A stretch of 64,000 nucleotides of DNA from an uncultured SAR116 cluster alpha proteobacterium (GTDB lineage Bacteria > Pseudomonadota > Alphaproteobacteria > Puniceispirillales > Marisalimonadaceae). The translations under genes and the position numbers were made by a program. Below the pieces are notes generated by a model that ran no database searches, was not told the origin of the DNA, and was given only the letters and a program-made list of their open reading frames with translations. How positions within the stretch are numbered: position 1 is the first letter of the stretch; every line of letters starts with the position of its first letter. Positions 51,362 through 60,594 of this stretch are shown here, one piece after another. The stretch spans positions 62,001 through 126,000 of the forward strand of contig CACMTN010000001.1 in NCBI GenBank assembly GCA_902616615.1, read 5' to 3'.

Positions 51362-52795
51362 ATGTTAATTAAATACATATTGGAGAAAAAATTGTTATTT
51401 AAAAATTTATTTTGGATTTTATTATTTTTTACATTAGTTGGTTGTGGAGGAGGAGGTGGTGGTGGACTAGCAAATGCTCCAGTTTCTCTAACTGTTTCCG
51501 CTCCTACTGCAATTAGTTCTTCTTTATTAACTCAGGGATCTACATATTCTGGTTCTACTGGAAATTATGGACAGTCAACTTCCATATCAATGAGTCAATA
51601 TAGTTCTTATGGTGTACAAACATTAAACAATACTTCAGCTAATCAAATTCATCCTAAAGCTCATTTAACAGACACAGGTGCAACAACAGCCTGGTCAAGT
51701 GGATGGACAGGGTATGGAAAAAATATTGCTATTCTTGATGATTTCTCAAGTGCAGTGAATATATACTCAGAAGTAACATTGTCCAGAACAGCCACTCAAA
51801 CAGGTTATGATAGCGATACTTTTCCCAGAAATGCAGTAACAATGACTGGAACCTATGACGTTGATTACAAAGTTAAGTTTTCTACAACACATGGTGATCT
51901 AGTATCTAATATAGCCGGTGGAGATGCTAGCGCAGCTTCGACAAGTACAACATATAATTTTGATGCATCAGCTGTTACAGAAACAAATTGTGATAAAAAT
52001 GGTGCAACCGCTTCATACTCATGTACTCGTGACAATTTATCCTTTATTTGGGACGATTCTTCAACAGATTTAACTTTTAATAAAGTTGCAGGTGTTGCAA
52101 AAGATGCAACAATGGTTCATTCCTCTCTTAATCTTAGTAGTGGAAATGCAACAAGTTTTACAACTATTAGTGAAAAATTTAACAATCTAACATCTGGAAA
52201 TCATGTCATAAATATGAGCTTTGGTGTACTTTGGAATTCTGGTGTCACTTGGTCTGATATTGAGTCTGGATGGTCACCTTATAACTATGGTGCATATTTC
52301 AATTCTACAGATGCCGTTGTCGTGGTTGCAGCAGGTAATTACGCAGCTCCTTGTGCTACTAATGATATGGGGAGCTGTAATGCTGCTGCTACAATTCTTA
52401 CAGTCGACGGAGATACAGCTAATCAAACTATTGTAGCCGGAGCATTAGATGCTGCTGGTACAGGTATTGCAACATATTCTAATCAAGCAGGTACTCTGAA
52501 ACAACGTTATTTAATGGCGAGTGGAGAAACAGGTTATAAAAACCAATCTGATAATGCTTCTACAGTTGGAACATCCTTTTCAGCACCTCGTATTTCTGGA
52601 GCAGCTGCATTAGTAAGGCATAAATTTCCAAATTTAACTGGTGCACAAACTGCATCAATACTTCTTCTTACTGCAGATAAAGATATAGATGGGAACGGTG
52701 TTAACGAATTTAGTGGTGTCTCAGATATCTATGGACATGGAAAATTAGACTTAGGAACTGCTCTTTCACCAGTTGGTTCATTGGCGGTGCAATAA
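51362..52795 (+). CDS. subtilisin-like (S8) serine protease lipoprotein
   Basis: 477 aa. Lipoprotein signal LFFTLVGC (Cys28) followed by a Gly run, then a Ser/Thr/Gly-rich linker to about 100. The S8 catalytic set is complete: Asp126 (IAILDD), His177 (TTHGDL), oxyanion Asn326 (VAAGN) and Ser405 (GTSFSAP). The end LDLGTALSPVGSLAVQ is like the passenger end of autotransporter subtilases, but no beta-barrel follows in frame. One bp before the next gene, which may be its partner. Located just outside attR. Confidence 0.88.
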   Translation: MLIKYILEKKLLFKNLFWILLFFTLVGCGGGGGGGLANAPVSLTVSAPTAISSSLLTQGSTYSGSTGNYGQSTSISMSQYSSYGVQTLNNTSANQIHPKAHLTDTGATTAWSSGWTGYGKNIAILDDFSSAVNIYSEVTLSRTATQTGYDSDTFPRNAVTMTGTYDVDYKVKFSTTHGDLVSNIAGGDASAASTSTTYNFDASAVTETNCDKNGATASYSCTRDNLSFIWDDSSTDLTFNKVAGVAKDATMVHSSLNLSSGNATSFTTISEKFNNLTSGNHVINMSFGVLWNSGVTWSDIESGWSPYNYGAYFNSTDAVVVVAAGNYAAPCATNDMGSCNAAATILTVDGDTANQTIVAGALDAAGTGIATYSNQAGTLKQRYLMASGETGYKNQSDNASTVGTSFSAPRISGAAALVRHKFPNLTGAQTASILLLTADKDIDGNGVNEFSGVSDIYGHGKLDLGTALSPVGSLAVQ

Positions 52796-52796
52796 C

Positions 52797-53336
52797 ATGA
52801 AAAGACTTTTTATTACGTTCAATTGTTTCTTCTTAATTTTGATGTCGGGCTATCATACAGCATATGGAAGTAATTGGGGAATTAATGAGCTAAGAGGAAA
52901 CTCTGATTACGTCAGAGGGCCAATATGGTCAGGTATTTTCAAAAGTTATAATGGAGAAACTTATGACGCCTCTGAATTTTACAAACAAAAAAATACAAAT
53001 GTAACATTAGAAAGTTCAATATATTATTCTACTGAAAAAATTATATTTTTCTTCCCAACATATTTTGACAATGGTTATAAATCTGACCTATTTAAATCTG
53101 AACCAATAATTAGTTTTGGTATAGGAGCATATACAAAAATGGGCCCTTATTCTATAGAATTTGTTGGGAAAAACCTTGTTGAATTAGGTGGAAATACATC
53201 TGAAAGACCGTGTGTAGATAGTTTTGAAAGACAATATCACTGCGGATTAGGTGTTGCATGGTCTGATTATGGTACATCAAACCTAAATCATGATTTAGAA
53301 TCAACTTTAAATCTAGTTATAAAATATGATTTTTAG
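52797..53336 (+). CDS. secreted, possibly outer-membrane protein
   Basis: 179 aa from ATG 52797 (1 bp after the protease stop); signal peptide ending near AYGS. The mature part is rich in aromatic residues and alternating strands, and it ends VIKYDF with the terminal Phe typical of beta-barrel outer-membrane proteins. Two Cys (RPCVDSFERQYHCG) could form a disulfide loop. Translationally coupled to the S8 protease; perhaps a short barrel or an autotransporter-derived partner. No family recognised. Confidence 0.65.
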   Translation: MKRLFITFNCFFLILMSGYHTAYGSNWGINELRGNSDYVRGPIWSGIFKSYNGETYDASEFYKQKNTNVTLESSIYYSTEKIIFFFPTYFDNGYKSDLFKSEPIISFGIGAYTKMGPYSIEFVGKNLVELGGNTSERPCVDSFERQYHCGLGVAWSDYGTSNLNHDLESTLNLVIKYDF

Positions 53337-53739
53337 AGTAATTATTTCTATTTCTTTATGTTTTTTTCTTTTTGGTTGTTTTTTTACAGGATCAAATAAT
53401 AAATATTTAAACTGTTTCATGACTGAAAGAAATATCAACGATAAAAAGGCTAAGAAAAAGTGGATAGAAAAATACTTACCTAGAAGTTTTCACTACTCAA
53501 TTACTAACTCAGAGATCCGTTTTAATTCACTAAATAAAACGATTAATTTATCTGAAGCTAAAAAAATTAACGGTCAATTAATTTTATCTGGAGATATATT
53601 CTTGAAAAATTCTAATGGACATAATTTCCCAATGACGTATCAAATGACGTACAATGAGCAAACAAAATTATATATATTAAAAGCATCACCTCATAAATTG
53701 TTTAAATTTGGAGAACAAAAAGGTTTTTGTGTTAATTAA
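53326..53739 (+). CDS. small lipoprotein
   Basis: 137 aa, overlapping the previous gene by 11 bp. Lipobox LFGC (Cys18) after a hydrophobic signal. The rest is mixed strands/helices with three further Cys (NCFM and GFCVN). No family recognised; a third member of the protease cluster. Confidence 0.65.
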   Translation: MIFRVIISISLCFFLFGCFFTGSNNKYLNCFMTERNINDKKAKKKWIEKYLPRSFHYSITNSEIRFNSLNKTINLSEAKKINGQLILSGDIFLKNSNGHNFPMTYQMTYNEQTKLYILKASPHKLFKFGEQKGFCVN

Positions 53740-53851
53740 TATTCACAAATGATCCAAAATTTTCTTGTTAATATTTCATATTATACTACATAAATCATTT
53801 ATAATGACGTATTATTTTGTAAGCTAAAAATAATAAAATTTGGAGTTTATT

Positions 53852-54076
53852 ATGTCGGTTTATGCAATTAAAGTATGGTTGTCTAAAAATGAAAAAGACT
53901 GGTTTTTTTATAAAGATTTAGAAGACAACATAGTGCATACATGGAGTAGAAGGGAAAAGGCAGAAGAAGTTTTGAGCCTTTTAACTTGTCATAAAGCTGA
54001 AATCACAGAAGATATACCTGCTCCAGCGTTAGCAAGATCAACTGAAAAAAAACAAAAATTAAAAGAAGAAAGTTAA
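53852..54076 (+). CDS. small hypothetical protein
   Basis: 74 aa from ATG 53852 (GGAG 8 bases upstream). SVYAIKVWLSKNEKDWFFYKDLED then a charged C-terminal tail (ARSTEKKQKLKEES). Soluble; one Cys. The pattern resembles short DUF-type cytoplasmic proteins but no family is assigned. Confidence 0.5.
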   Translation: MSVYAIKVWLSKNEKDWFFYKDLEDNIVHTWSRREKAEEVLSLLTCHKAEITEDIPAPALARSTEKKQKLKEES

Positions 54077-54089
54077 TAATTGATCTAAA

Positions 54090-54386
54090 GTGCAGGGATC
54101 AAATAAAAATAATTGGAATGTAAGATTTGAGGTTACATTTTACGGTAATGATCCAAACAAAGGATCGTTTAGAGAAATTAAAGAAGATAATATAGTTTTT
54201 AATGATGAATTTGAAATTAAAAATAAATTACCGTTTAGTAATAATGCAAATGTTGAAATAAACTTTTTACTTTGGGTCGAAACATTACCAATTGAAAAGC
54301 TAACAAAATTACCCCATGATTATAATGATCCAACAATAAAGTATGATCAAGAATCAATCCAAGTTTTAGAAGTTAAAAAGTTATAA
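54090..54386 (+). CDS. small hypothetical protein
   Basis: 98 aa with GTG at 54090 as first start. WNVRFEVTFYGNDPNKGSFREIKEDN suggests a compact beta domain; soluble and acidic. No RBS is strong. No family recognised; 13 bp after the preceding small gene, so possibly cotranscribed. Confidence 0.45.
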   Translation: MQGSNKNNWNVRFEVTFYGNDPNKGSFREIKEDNIVFNDEFEIKNKLPFSNNANVEINFLLWVETLPIEKLTKLPHDYNDPTIKYDQESIQVLEVKKL

Positions 54387-54419
54387 TTTTGAGATGAATA
54401 AATTAGGAGGTTAGTTATT

Positions 54420-54821
54420 ATGAACTTAAAAGGTGGATGTTACTGTGGTGAAATACGATACGAATCCAAAGGAGAAGTTCAAGCCTCAATACAATGTCAT
54501 TGTAGAGAATGCCAATATATAACTGGTGGCAATCCTAATGTTATTATGATAATGCCACTAGAAGGATTTAAATTTATTAGCGGAAAACCTAGAGAGTTTA
54601 AAAGAAGTGATCTGGAAAATGCTGTGACTAGACTTTTTTGTCAAAAATGTGGAACAGCAATTGGAACAAGAAATCCAATGAGACCAGAATCAATAATTTT
54701 GAAAGTAGGTACGTTTGATGACCCATCGATTTTTGATCCTAAAATAGCAATTTTTACAATTGATAAACAAAAATTTCATCATATAGATGATAATTTAAAA
54801 TGTTTTGATAAAAGGCCTTAA
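54420..54821 (+). CDS. GFA-family zinc protein
   Basis: 133 aa of the glutathione-dependent formaldehyde-activating (GFA/Mss4-like) fold. Zinc ligands: GGCYCGEIRYES, CHCRECQ and FCQKCGTAIGTR. Family members act in formaldehyde or glutathione-conjugate chemistry, but many have unknown substrates. GGAGG precedes the start. It stands alone on the plus strand before the glycosyltransferase. Confidence 0.85.
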   Translation: MNLKGGCYCGEIRYESKGEVQASIQCHCRECQYITGGNPNVIMIMPLEGFKFISGKPREFKRSDLENAVTRLFCQKCGTAIGTRNPMRPESIILKVGTFDDPSIFDPKIAIFTIDKQKFHHIDDNLKCFDKRP

Positions 54822-54835
54822 AACAAAAATTGTTA

Positions 54836-55705
54836 ATGTCAAATTTTCTAGATACTTCAGATATATCTGTTGTAATACCCACATATAATAGATGTAAATT
54901 GCTAAATAGAGCTATAAGTTCTGTGTTAAACCAAACTATTAGTGTCAGAGAAATTATTATTGTCGATAATGGTTCGACAGATAACACGCTTGAAATGATT
55001 TCGTCGTTATATCCTGAAATAACATATATTTATGAAAAGAGAAAAGGGGTAAGTATAGCTAGAAACATAGGAATTAAGAATTGTCAGTCGACATGGATTG
55101 CTTTTTTAGATTCTGATGATGCCTGGGAACCGCAAAAACTAGAAAAACAACTTTTTTTTACAAATAATATAAATAAAAAATATAGACTTATTCATACTAA
55201 TGAAATTTGGTTTAAACATAATAAATTTCAAAATCAATTAAAGAAACATGAAAAATCTGGTGGAGATATTTTTAAAAAATCTCTTAAACTTTGCTGCATA
55301 TCACCAAGTAGCGTTTTTATTAAAAAAGAAATCTTTGATGATTATGGTTATTTTGATGAAGATCTAGAAGTTTGTGAAGATTATGATATGTGGATAAGAA
55401 TAACATCAAAAGAAGAGGTTGGTTTTCTAGATAATCCATTAGTAATAAAATATGGAGGACATGAAGACCAACTCTCAAAAAAATATTGGGGAATGGATAG
55501 ATTTAGAATCAAATCTTTAGAAAAAAATTTAAATAATAATTGGTTTACAGCAGAGCAAAAAAAAAGTGTTCTCAATATTTTAATAAAAAAATTGTCTATT
55601 ATATCAAATGGAGCAAAAAAAAGAGATAATGAAGAAATATATAAAAAATATTTGGATAAATTGAATTACTGGTCTTTGGAATTAAATAAATATAAAAATG
55701 AATAA
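54836..55705 (+). CDS. family 2 glycosyltransferase
   Basis: 289 aa. GT-A fold with ISVVIPTYNRCKLLNRAISSV at the N-terminus, IIIVDNGSTDNTLEM, RNIGIKNCQ and the metal-binding DSDD (FLDSDDAW). It resembles cell-surface polysaccharide transferases. I start at ATG 54836 because the earlier TTG lacks a site. It overlaps the next gene by 8 bp, forming a run with the nucleosidase-like, radical SAM and SDR genes, an unusual context for a glycosyltransferase. Confidence 0.9.
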   Translation: MSNFLDTSDISVVIPTYNRCKLLNRAISSVLNQTISVREIIIVDNGSTDNTLEMISSLYPEITYIYEKRKGVSIARNIGIKNCQSTWIAFLDSDDAWEPQKLEKQLFFTNNINKKYRLIHTNEIWFKHNKFQNQLKKHEKSGGDIFKKSLKLCCISPSSVFIKKEIFDDYGYFDEDLEVCEDYDMWIRITSKEEVGFLDNPLVIKYGGHEDQLSKKYWGMDRFRIKSLEKNLNNNWFTAEQKKSVLNILIKKLSIISNGAKKRDNEEIYKKYLDKLNYWSLELNKYKNE

Positions 55706-56549
55706 TCTTAAAATAAAAAAAACTTCTATTAGATGGGTAGTAGCTTTAAAGGAAGAGGCTCAAATAATTTTAGAATATTTTAAATTAAAAGCAGTTGATG
55801 AAAAAACCATTTACCCAATTTATAAAAACGAAGAAGAGACACATTGGTTAATTATATCTGGTATTGGCCGAAGTAATGCATCAGCTTCAACAGCTTACCT
55901 TTACTTGTATAGTAAAGCATCAAAATGTACATCATGGATTAATGTAGGAATTGTAGGATCAGATAAGGGTAATTATGGAGATTTGTTTTTAGTGGATAAA
56001 ATTTCAACAGATCAAGGGAAAAAAAGCACATATCCATCAACAATGCCAAAGACATCTTTGCCAAAGATGCATTTATATACCTCTGATATTCCTATAACAG
56101 ATTATTCAACTCATGAATTGATTGACATGGAAGGAAGTGCTTTTTTTGATATTGCCAGTAAGTTAACTTCCAAAGAATTTATTTGTTTGATAAAGGTAAT
56201 ATCTGACGGCCCAAAAAATAGTATTAAAGAAATAACTAAGTCAAAAATAAGTAATTTAATAAAAGATAACCTAACGAAGATTATTGATGTGGTTTCATAT
56301 TACGAGAGACTATCAGAGGAAGAATTTCAAATAAAAGAAAAACCTAAATTATTTTATGACATCACTTCGAAATGGCATTTTACAGCAACACAATCTTATA
56401 AACTTGAAACGTTATTAAGGCGCGTTGAAGTTTTTTGTAATAAAAGAGATTTAAAAGAAATAATTAAAAGTTGTGAAACGTCTAATTCTGTTATTAATGT
56501 TTTAAATTCGAAGATTAAAAAAAATATAGTCAATTGGAGTAAATTTTGA
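55698..56549 (+). CDS. nucleoside phosphorylase/MTAN-like protein with C-terminal extension
   Basis: 283 aa. Residues 10-190 match the purine nucleosidase fold: WVVALKEEAQIIL, SGIGRSNA, INVGIVGSDKGNYGDLFL, and the substrate loop DMEGSAFFDIA with a later catalytic-type Asp in VISDGP. The 90-residue C-terminal extension is helical and unmatched. Likely hydrolyses an N-glycosidic bond in a modified or damaged nucleoside; the substrate is unknown. Overlaps the radical SAM gene by 4 bp (TTGA). Confidence 0.75.
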   Translation: MNNLKIKKTSIRWVVALKEEAQIILEYFKLKAVDEKTIYPIYKNEEETHWLIISGIGRSNASASTAYLYLYSKASKCTSWINVGIVGSDKGNYGDLFLVDKISTDQGKKSTYPSTMPKTSLPKMHLYTSDIPITDYSTHELIDMEGSAFFDIASKLTSKEFICLIKVISDGPKNSIKEITKSKISNLIKDNLTKIIDVVSYYERLSEEEFQIKEKPKLFYDITSKWHFTATQSYKLETLLRRVEVFCNKRDLKEIIKSCETSNSVINVLNSKIKKNIVNWSKF

Positions 56550-57538
56550 TTGAAACAATATACGTTGAAAAAGCAATTAAAAACCATCCAAGAACGAAAT
56601 TAATTTTAGAGAAATTTAAAAAATCTAGAATAATATCAATAAATAAATATGGAGAAATATTTAATAAAAGAAATCAAAATTTTAGAATTCAAAAAACTAA
56701 TCCTTGTCTAATCCTTGCTTACAAAAAAGATAGTTTTGTATTGCCAGCACCCAAAGGATTTGGGATAGGCTCATCAAATAACTTTTATTTTTCACACATG
56801 TATAATTGTATTTATGATTGTAGATACTGCTTTCTACAAGGAATGTATTCATCAGCTAATTATGTGGTTTTTGTTAATTTTGAAGATTTTGATAATGCTA
56901 TTAAAAAGACAATAAAAAATAATAATGGTTCAAAAATAACTTTTTTTTCTGGTTATGATTGTGATTCACTGGCATTGGAAAATGTTACAGGATTTGCAAA
57001 ACACATTTTATCATTTTTTAAAACATACTCGCAAATTGAAATAGAATTTAGAACAAAAAGTATTCAAAAAGAACCATTTTTGTCAATGAAACCAATGCAA
57101 AATGTTATTTTAGCATATAGCTTAATGCCAGAATTAATGTCAAATTCTTTAGATAATAAGGCACCTTCTATTTCAAAACGTATCCGAGTGATTTCTGAAT
57201 TAGCCTCAAAAGGGTGGAAAATAGGTTTGAGATTTGATCCATTGATATTTGGCCAAAATTGGAAAGAATTGTACCGAGAACTTTTAGAAAATATTTTCAA
57301 AAATATAACACCTAATAATTTACATTCCGTAAGCTTTGGATCATTAAGGTTTCCAAAAAAAATGTTTAAAAATATTTTTAAACTTTATCCAAAAGAACCT
57401 CTATTTACTAGTCCCTTTTCTCTTAACAACAAAATGATATCATATGACATTGAAATAGAGGAAGAAATGACTTCATTTTGTAAAAACTTATCATTAAAGT
57501 ATATTAATGAAGATCAAATATTTAAATGTTCTATCTAA
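56546..57538 (+). CDS. spore-photoproduct-lyase-like radical SAM protein
   Basis: 330 aa. The cluster motif CIYDCRYC (Cys88, 92, 95) follows FSHMYN, the SplB-type CxxxCxxC context. The rest shows the half-barrel with FFSGYDCDSLALE and RFDPLIFGQNW. SplB repairs spore photoproduct in DNA, but non-sporeforming members are common and their substrate is unsettled. It overlaps the nucleosidase-like gene by 4 bp (TTG start), implying a shared pathway. Confidence 0.85.
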   Translation: MIETIYVEKAIKNHPRTKLILEKFKKSRIISINKYGEIFNKRNQNFRIQKTNPCLILAYKKDSFVLPAPKGFGIGSSNNFYFSHMYNCIYDCRYCFLQGMYSSANYVVFVNFEDFDNAIKKTIKNNNGSKITFFSGYDCDSLALENVTGFAKHILSFFKTYSQIEIEFRTKSIQKEPFLSMKPMQNVILAYSLMPELMSNSLDNKAPSISKRIRVISELASKGWKIGLRFDPLIFGQNWKELYRELLENIFKNITPNNLHSVSFGSLRFPKKMFKNIFKLYPKEPLFTSPFSLNNKMISYDIEIEEEMTSFCKNLSLKYINEDQIFKCSI

Positions 57539-57556
57539 ATTTATTGGTAAATATTT

Positions 57557-58261
57557 ATGAAAGATAAATGTATTTTGATTACAGGAAGTTCAAGTGGAAT
57601 AGGTTATGAAATTACCTCAAAACTTCTTGATTTAGGAGCAAAGGTAATTGGAATTGCCAGAAATTATGACAGAAGTAAATTAGAAAATAAGAATTATATT
57701 ACATACAAATGTGATGTAAGTGCTCGTAAAAAATTAGAATTACTTTTAAAGCAAATTTTAAAAAGTCACCCAGAAATTAATTGTCTCATAAGTAATGCTG
57801 GATATGGTGATTTTGGTCCTCTTGAAAATTTTTCTACATTAAATATCGAAAACTTTGTGTCTACAAACTTAACATCACATATAGTCATAACAAAACTTTT
57901 ATTACCTCATTTTAAAAAAATTAAAATGGGAGACATCATTTATATTGGATCTGAAGCCGGACTATTAGGTGCAAAGAATGGAACTCTTTATTGCGCAGCA
58001 AAGTTTGGGTTAAGAGGTTTTTCTGAAGCTTTGAGTAAAGATGTTGCAAGAAAAAATATAAGAGTAAGTATAATAAATCCAGGTATGGTTAGAACTAGTT
58101 TTTTTGAAAATTTAAATTTTGAGCCAGGAAATAATGAAGAAAACACTATTAACATAAAAGATATATCTTCAACTATAGCTTATATCCTAAATCTTAGTAG
58201 AAATACTATTGTAGATGAAATTAATCTTTCACCTTCAAAGAAGGTAATTAAATTCAAATGA
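57557..58261 (+). CDS. short-chain dehydrogenase/reductase
   Basis: 234 aa classical SDR: TGSSSGIG cofactor motif, NAGYGDFG, a Ser in YIGSEAG and the catalytic YCAAK. It ends two bases before pal, convergent. 18 bp after the radical SAM gene. Substrate unknown. Confidence 0.9.
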   Translation: MKDKCILITGSSSGIGYEITSKLLDLGAKVIGIARNYDRSKLENKNYITYKCDVSARKKLELLLKQILKSHPEINCLISNAGYGDFGPLENFSTLNIENFVSTNLTSHIVITKLLLPHFKKIKMGDIIYIGSEAGLLGAKNGTLYCAAKFGLRGFSEALSKDVARKNIRVSIINPGMVRTSFFENLNFEPGNNEENTINIKDISSTIAYILNLSRNTIVDEINLSPSKKVIKFK

Positions 58262-58262
58262 C

Positions 58263-58784
58263 TTAATCAATAATAGTAACTGCACGTCTATTTTTAGACC
58301 AAGCCATTGTATTTGATCCAACTACAGCTGGCTTCTCTTTTCCATAAGAAATAACCTTAATCCTATCAGGGTCAATTCCTTGAATAACTAAGTAGTCTCT
58401 CACTGCTGTAGCTCTTTGCTCACCTAAAGCTAAGTTATACTCTCTAGTGCCACGTTCATCACAATGACCTTCGACTATAAAATTAAGATCTGTGTTAGCT
58501 CTTAAAAACCTTGATTGTGCATCAAGAAGTATTTTTGCGCTGGTGTCTAATTTTGCAGAGTCATAGTCAAATAATACTCTATCACCTACAGCAATTAGTT
58601 TGTCTGCAGCAGTTTGTTTTGCAGCAGCAAAAAGGCTTTTCTTTTTATCAACAGAGCTTGAAGCTGAAGTATTACCTGATGCTGATGAAGATGTATCACT
58701 TACTACCTTTTGCGATGCAGTCTCACATGCTGAAAGTAATAAAATTGAAGAAATAGCTGTTGCCATTAAAGTTTTATTTTTCAT
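58263..58784 (-). CDS. pal: peptidoglycan-associated lipoprotein (Tol-Pal)
   Basis: Outer-membrane lipoprotein that binds peptidoglycan and keeps the envelope tethered. 173 aa: lipobox LSAC (Cys20), a Ser-rich linker, then an OmpA domain with VLFDYDSAKL, FIVEGHCDERGTREYNLALGEQRA (peptidoglycan-binding Asp/Arg) and SYGKEKP. tolB and the tolQRA genes are not adjacent. Confidence 0.95.
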   Translation of the reverse strand: MKNKTLMATAISSILLLSACETASQKVVSDTSSSASGNTSASSSVDKKKSLFAAAKQTAADKLIAVGDRVLFDYDSAKLDTSAKILLDAQSRFLRANTDLNFIVEGHCDERGTREYNLALGEQRATAVRDYLVIQGIDPDRIKVISYGKEKPAVVGSNTMAWSKNRRAVTIID

Positions 58785-59049
58785 TTGATTTTCCTATAAT
58801 ATACCCATTTTTTATTATTTTAGTAAACAATCTAGAAACAGAGTTTTTTGGCTGTTCACAATGTTTTGCTTCAGTAACGAATCTATCATTTATGGCATGT
58901 TCACTTAAAAAAATTTCTTCAGAATTCTCAGATTTTAATTTATAGTGAAGTATTCCATTCAAAAATTTTTTTCCAGTTATAGAATAAACTATATCTAAAT
59001 TATCTTTTCTAAAAATTTTAGTATTTAATTCAATTTCGGCCATTTCCAT
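58774..59049 (-). CDS. small hypothetical protein upstream of pal
   Basis: 91 aa from ATG 59049; overlaps the 5' end of pal by 11 bp. Charged, beta-prone, one Cys (HCEQPKNSV). No signal peptide. The overlap suggests translational coupling to pal, but no family is recognised and coding status is moderate. Confidence 0.45.
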   Translation of the reverse strand: MEMAEIELNTKIFRKDNLDIVYSITGKKFLNGILHYKLKSENSEEIFLSEHAINDRFVTEAKHCEQPKNSVSRLFTKIIKNGYIIGKSNEK

Positions 59050-59152
59050 ACCCAATTATTGAAATAAAAATATAAACCATTTTTTTAGGGGTCGGCCACC
59101 TATCTAAACGGACAAGCATAAATATTTTTTTTAATTAGTCAATTCCTAATGT

Positions 59153-59167
59153 TTCACGAAACGTGAA
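59153..59167. promoter_or_regulatory. 15-bp dyad in pal/regulator intergenic region
   Basis: TTCACG-AAA-CGTGAA (perfect 6-bp arms). The left side TGTTTCACG equals half of the parS consensus, but the 3-base centre breaks the full match, so a repressor operator is more likely. Sits in a 289-bp gap with no other gene. Confidence 0.45.
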
Positions 59168-59338
59168 TACACTATCTTAATTTATTATTAAATTTTAAAT
59201 CTATATTTAATAGTGAGCTAGGTAATTTTTCTACTACTAAGACTAATTTCACTTTATTAACATGATAATTAATACCATATAGATCTTTTTTAGTGTTTGT
59301 TTTAATCTATAAATTCCTGGTTAGTTGAGGAACGTCAT

Positions 59339-59815
59339 TTGAAAAATCAAATGGAAAATTTTTTGCTTCAAAACTTTGTTAATATTTGGCATCATTTTTT
59401 ATCATTCGAAATTAATAGATCAAAATATGCAGTTGAAAATTTTGGGAGTGCAAATGCATATTTGATCTTTCAGGTTATAGCTTGGCATCATATTTTAGTA
59501 ATGATGGATGAAGCTGAAGCTCAAATAAGAGATGAAGCTGTAGAATTGTGGTTTAAATTAACAAGATCTGGATTTAAATCACGCACCGTTTTAACCTATA
59601 GTCTTATATCATCTTTGACCTCTTTAAGTATAGAAACAGTTAGAAGACAAGTTAAAAAATTAGAAAAAAATAATTGGGTATCTTATTCAAAAAAAGAAGG
59701 CGTTAAATTTAGTCCAAGCCAAGAAAATAATAAGTTTCTAGCAAATGATTTTAATGTTAAAGAAGTTAAAGATTTAGGTCGTTTTCTTGATGTAATTGAA
59801 AAACAAAAAAGTTAA
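59339..59815 (+). CDS. winged-helix transcriptional regulator
   Basis: 158 aa, TTG start with GAGGAA 6 bp upstream. N-terminal helical part (FQVIAWHHILVMMDEAEAQ), then a wHTH: SLISSLTSLSIETVRRQVKKLEKNNWV with a wing (YSKKEGVKFS). The family is broad (MarR/GntR-like); I do not assign one. It immediately precedes an SDR gene in the same direction and may regulate it. Confidence 0.7.
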   Translation: MKNQMENFLLQNFVNIWHHFLSFEINRSKYAVENFGSANAYLIFQVIAWHHILVMMDEAEAQIRDEAVELWFKLTRSGFKSRTVLTYSLISSLTSLSIETVRRQVKKLEKNNWVSYSKKEGVKFSPSQENNKFLANDFNVKEVKDLGRFLDVIEKQKS

Positions 59816-59832
59816 GTAATTAGGATTTAATT

Positions 59833-60591
59833 TTGAAAATAGAAAATAGAGTTATTGTTATTACTGGTGGATCTGGAGGGATAGGTCAAGCTTTAGCCAA
59901 TAGTTTTGTATATGAAAATGCAAAAGTAATCGTACTCCTTGATATAAATTTTGATAATTTTGAGCCAAAAAACAATAAGATAATTTCTAAAATTTGTGAT
60001 GTAACAAACGAAAAAAATTTAAATAGAATAATTGACGAAATTAGTGATGAATTTGGTCTTATCGATATTTTCTGCTCTAACGCTGGAATACTAAGTTTAG
60101 GTAATGAACAGACATCTATGGAAGATTGGAATAAAAACTGGTATTTGCATGTAATGTCTCATGTTTTTGCAGCAAGAAAACTTATACCTAAAATGTTAAA
60201 AAGAGGTAGTGGATATTTTGTAAACACATCTTCTGCAGCAGGCTTACTGAGCCATATTGATTCAGTCACATATTCAACTACTAAACATGCTGCTATTGGC
60301 TTTGCTGAGTGGATTGCCATTACCTACGGAAAGCAAGGGATAGGTGTTTCAATATTATGTCCACAAGCCGTAGAAACAGCTATGACAAAAGGTAGAGAAA
60401 ACGAAGTTTCTGCACTGGATGGAATGATGAAACCTGAGCAGGTAGCTTTAGATGTTATAAAAGCTATTAAAGAAGAAACTTTCCTAATTTCACCTCATAA
60501 CCAGGTATTAGGTTACTTCCAAAACAAAGCTAACAATTATTCTCGATGGATTGGAGGTATGCAAAAATTAAGGCAGAAGCTGAAGTCTTAA
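59833..60591 (+). CDS. short-chain dehydrogenase/reductase
   Basis: 252 aa classical SDR: TGGSGGIG, NAGILS, the catalytic Ser (NTSSAAG) and YSTTK. Start TTG at 59833. Ends 3 bp before the convergent dehydrogenase gene. Probably a metabolic reductase; substrate unknown. Confidence 0.9.
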   Translation: MKIENRVIVITGGSGGIGQALANSFVYENAKVIVLLDINFDNFEPKNNKIISKICDVTNEKNLNRIIDEISDEFGLIDIFCSNAGILSLGNEQTSMEDWNKNWYLHVMSHVFAARKLIPKMLKRGSGYFVNTSSAAGLLSHIDSVTYSTTKHAAIGFAEWIAITYGKQGIGVSILCPQAVETAMTKGRENEVSALDGMMKPEQVALDVIKAIKEETFLISPHNQVLGYFQNKANNYSRWIGGMQKLRQKLKS

Positions 60592-60594
60592 ATT

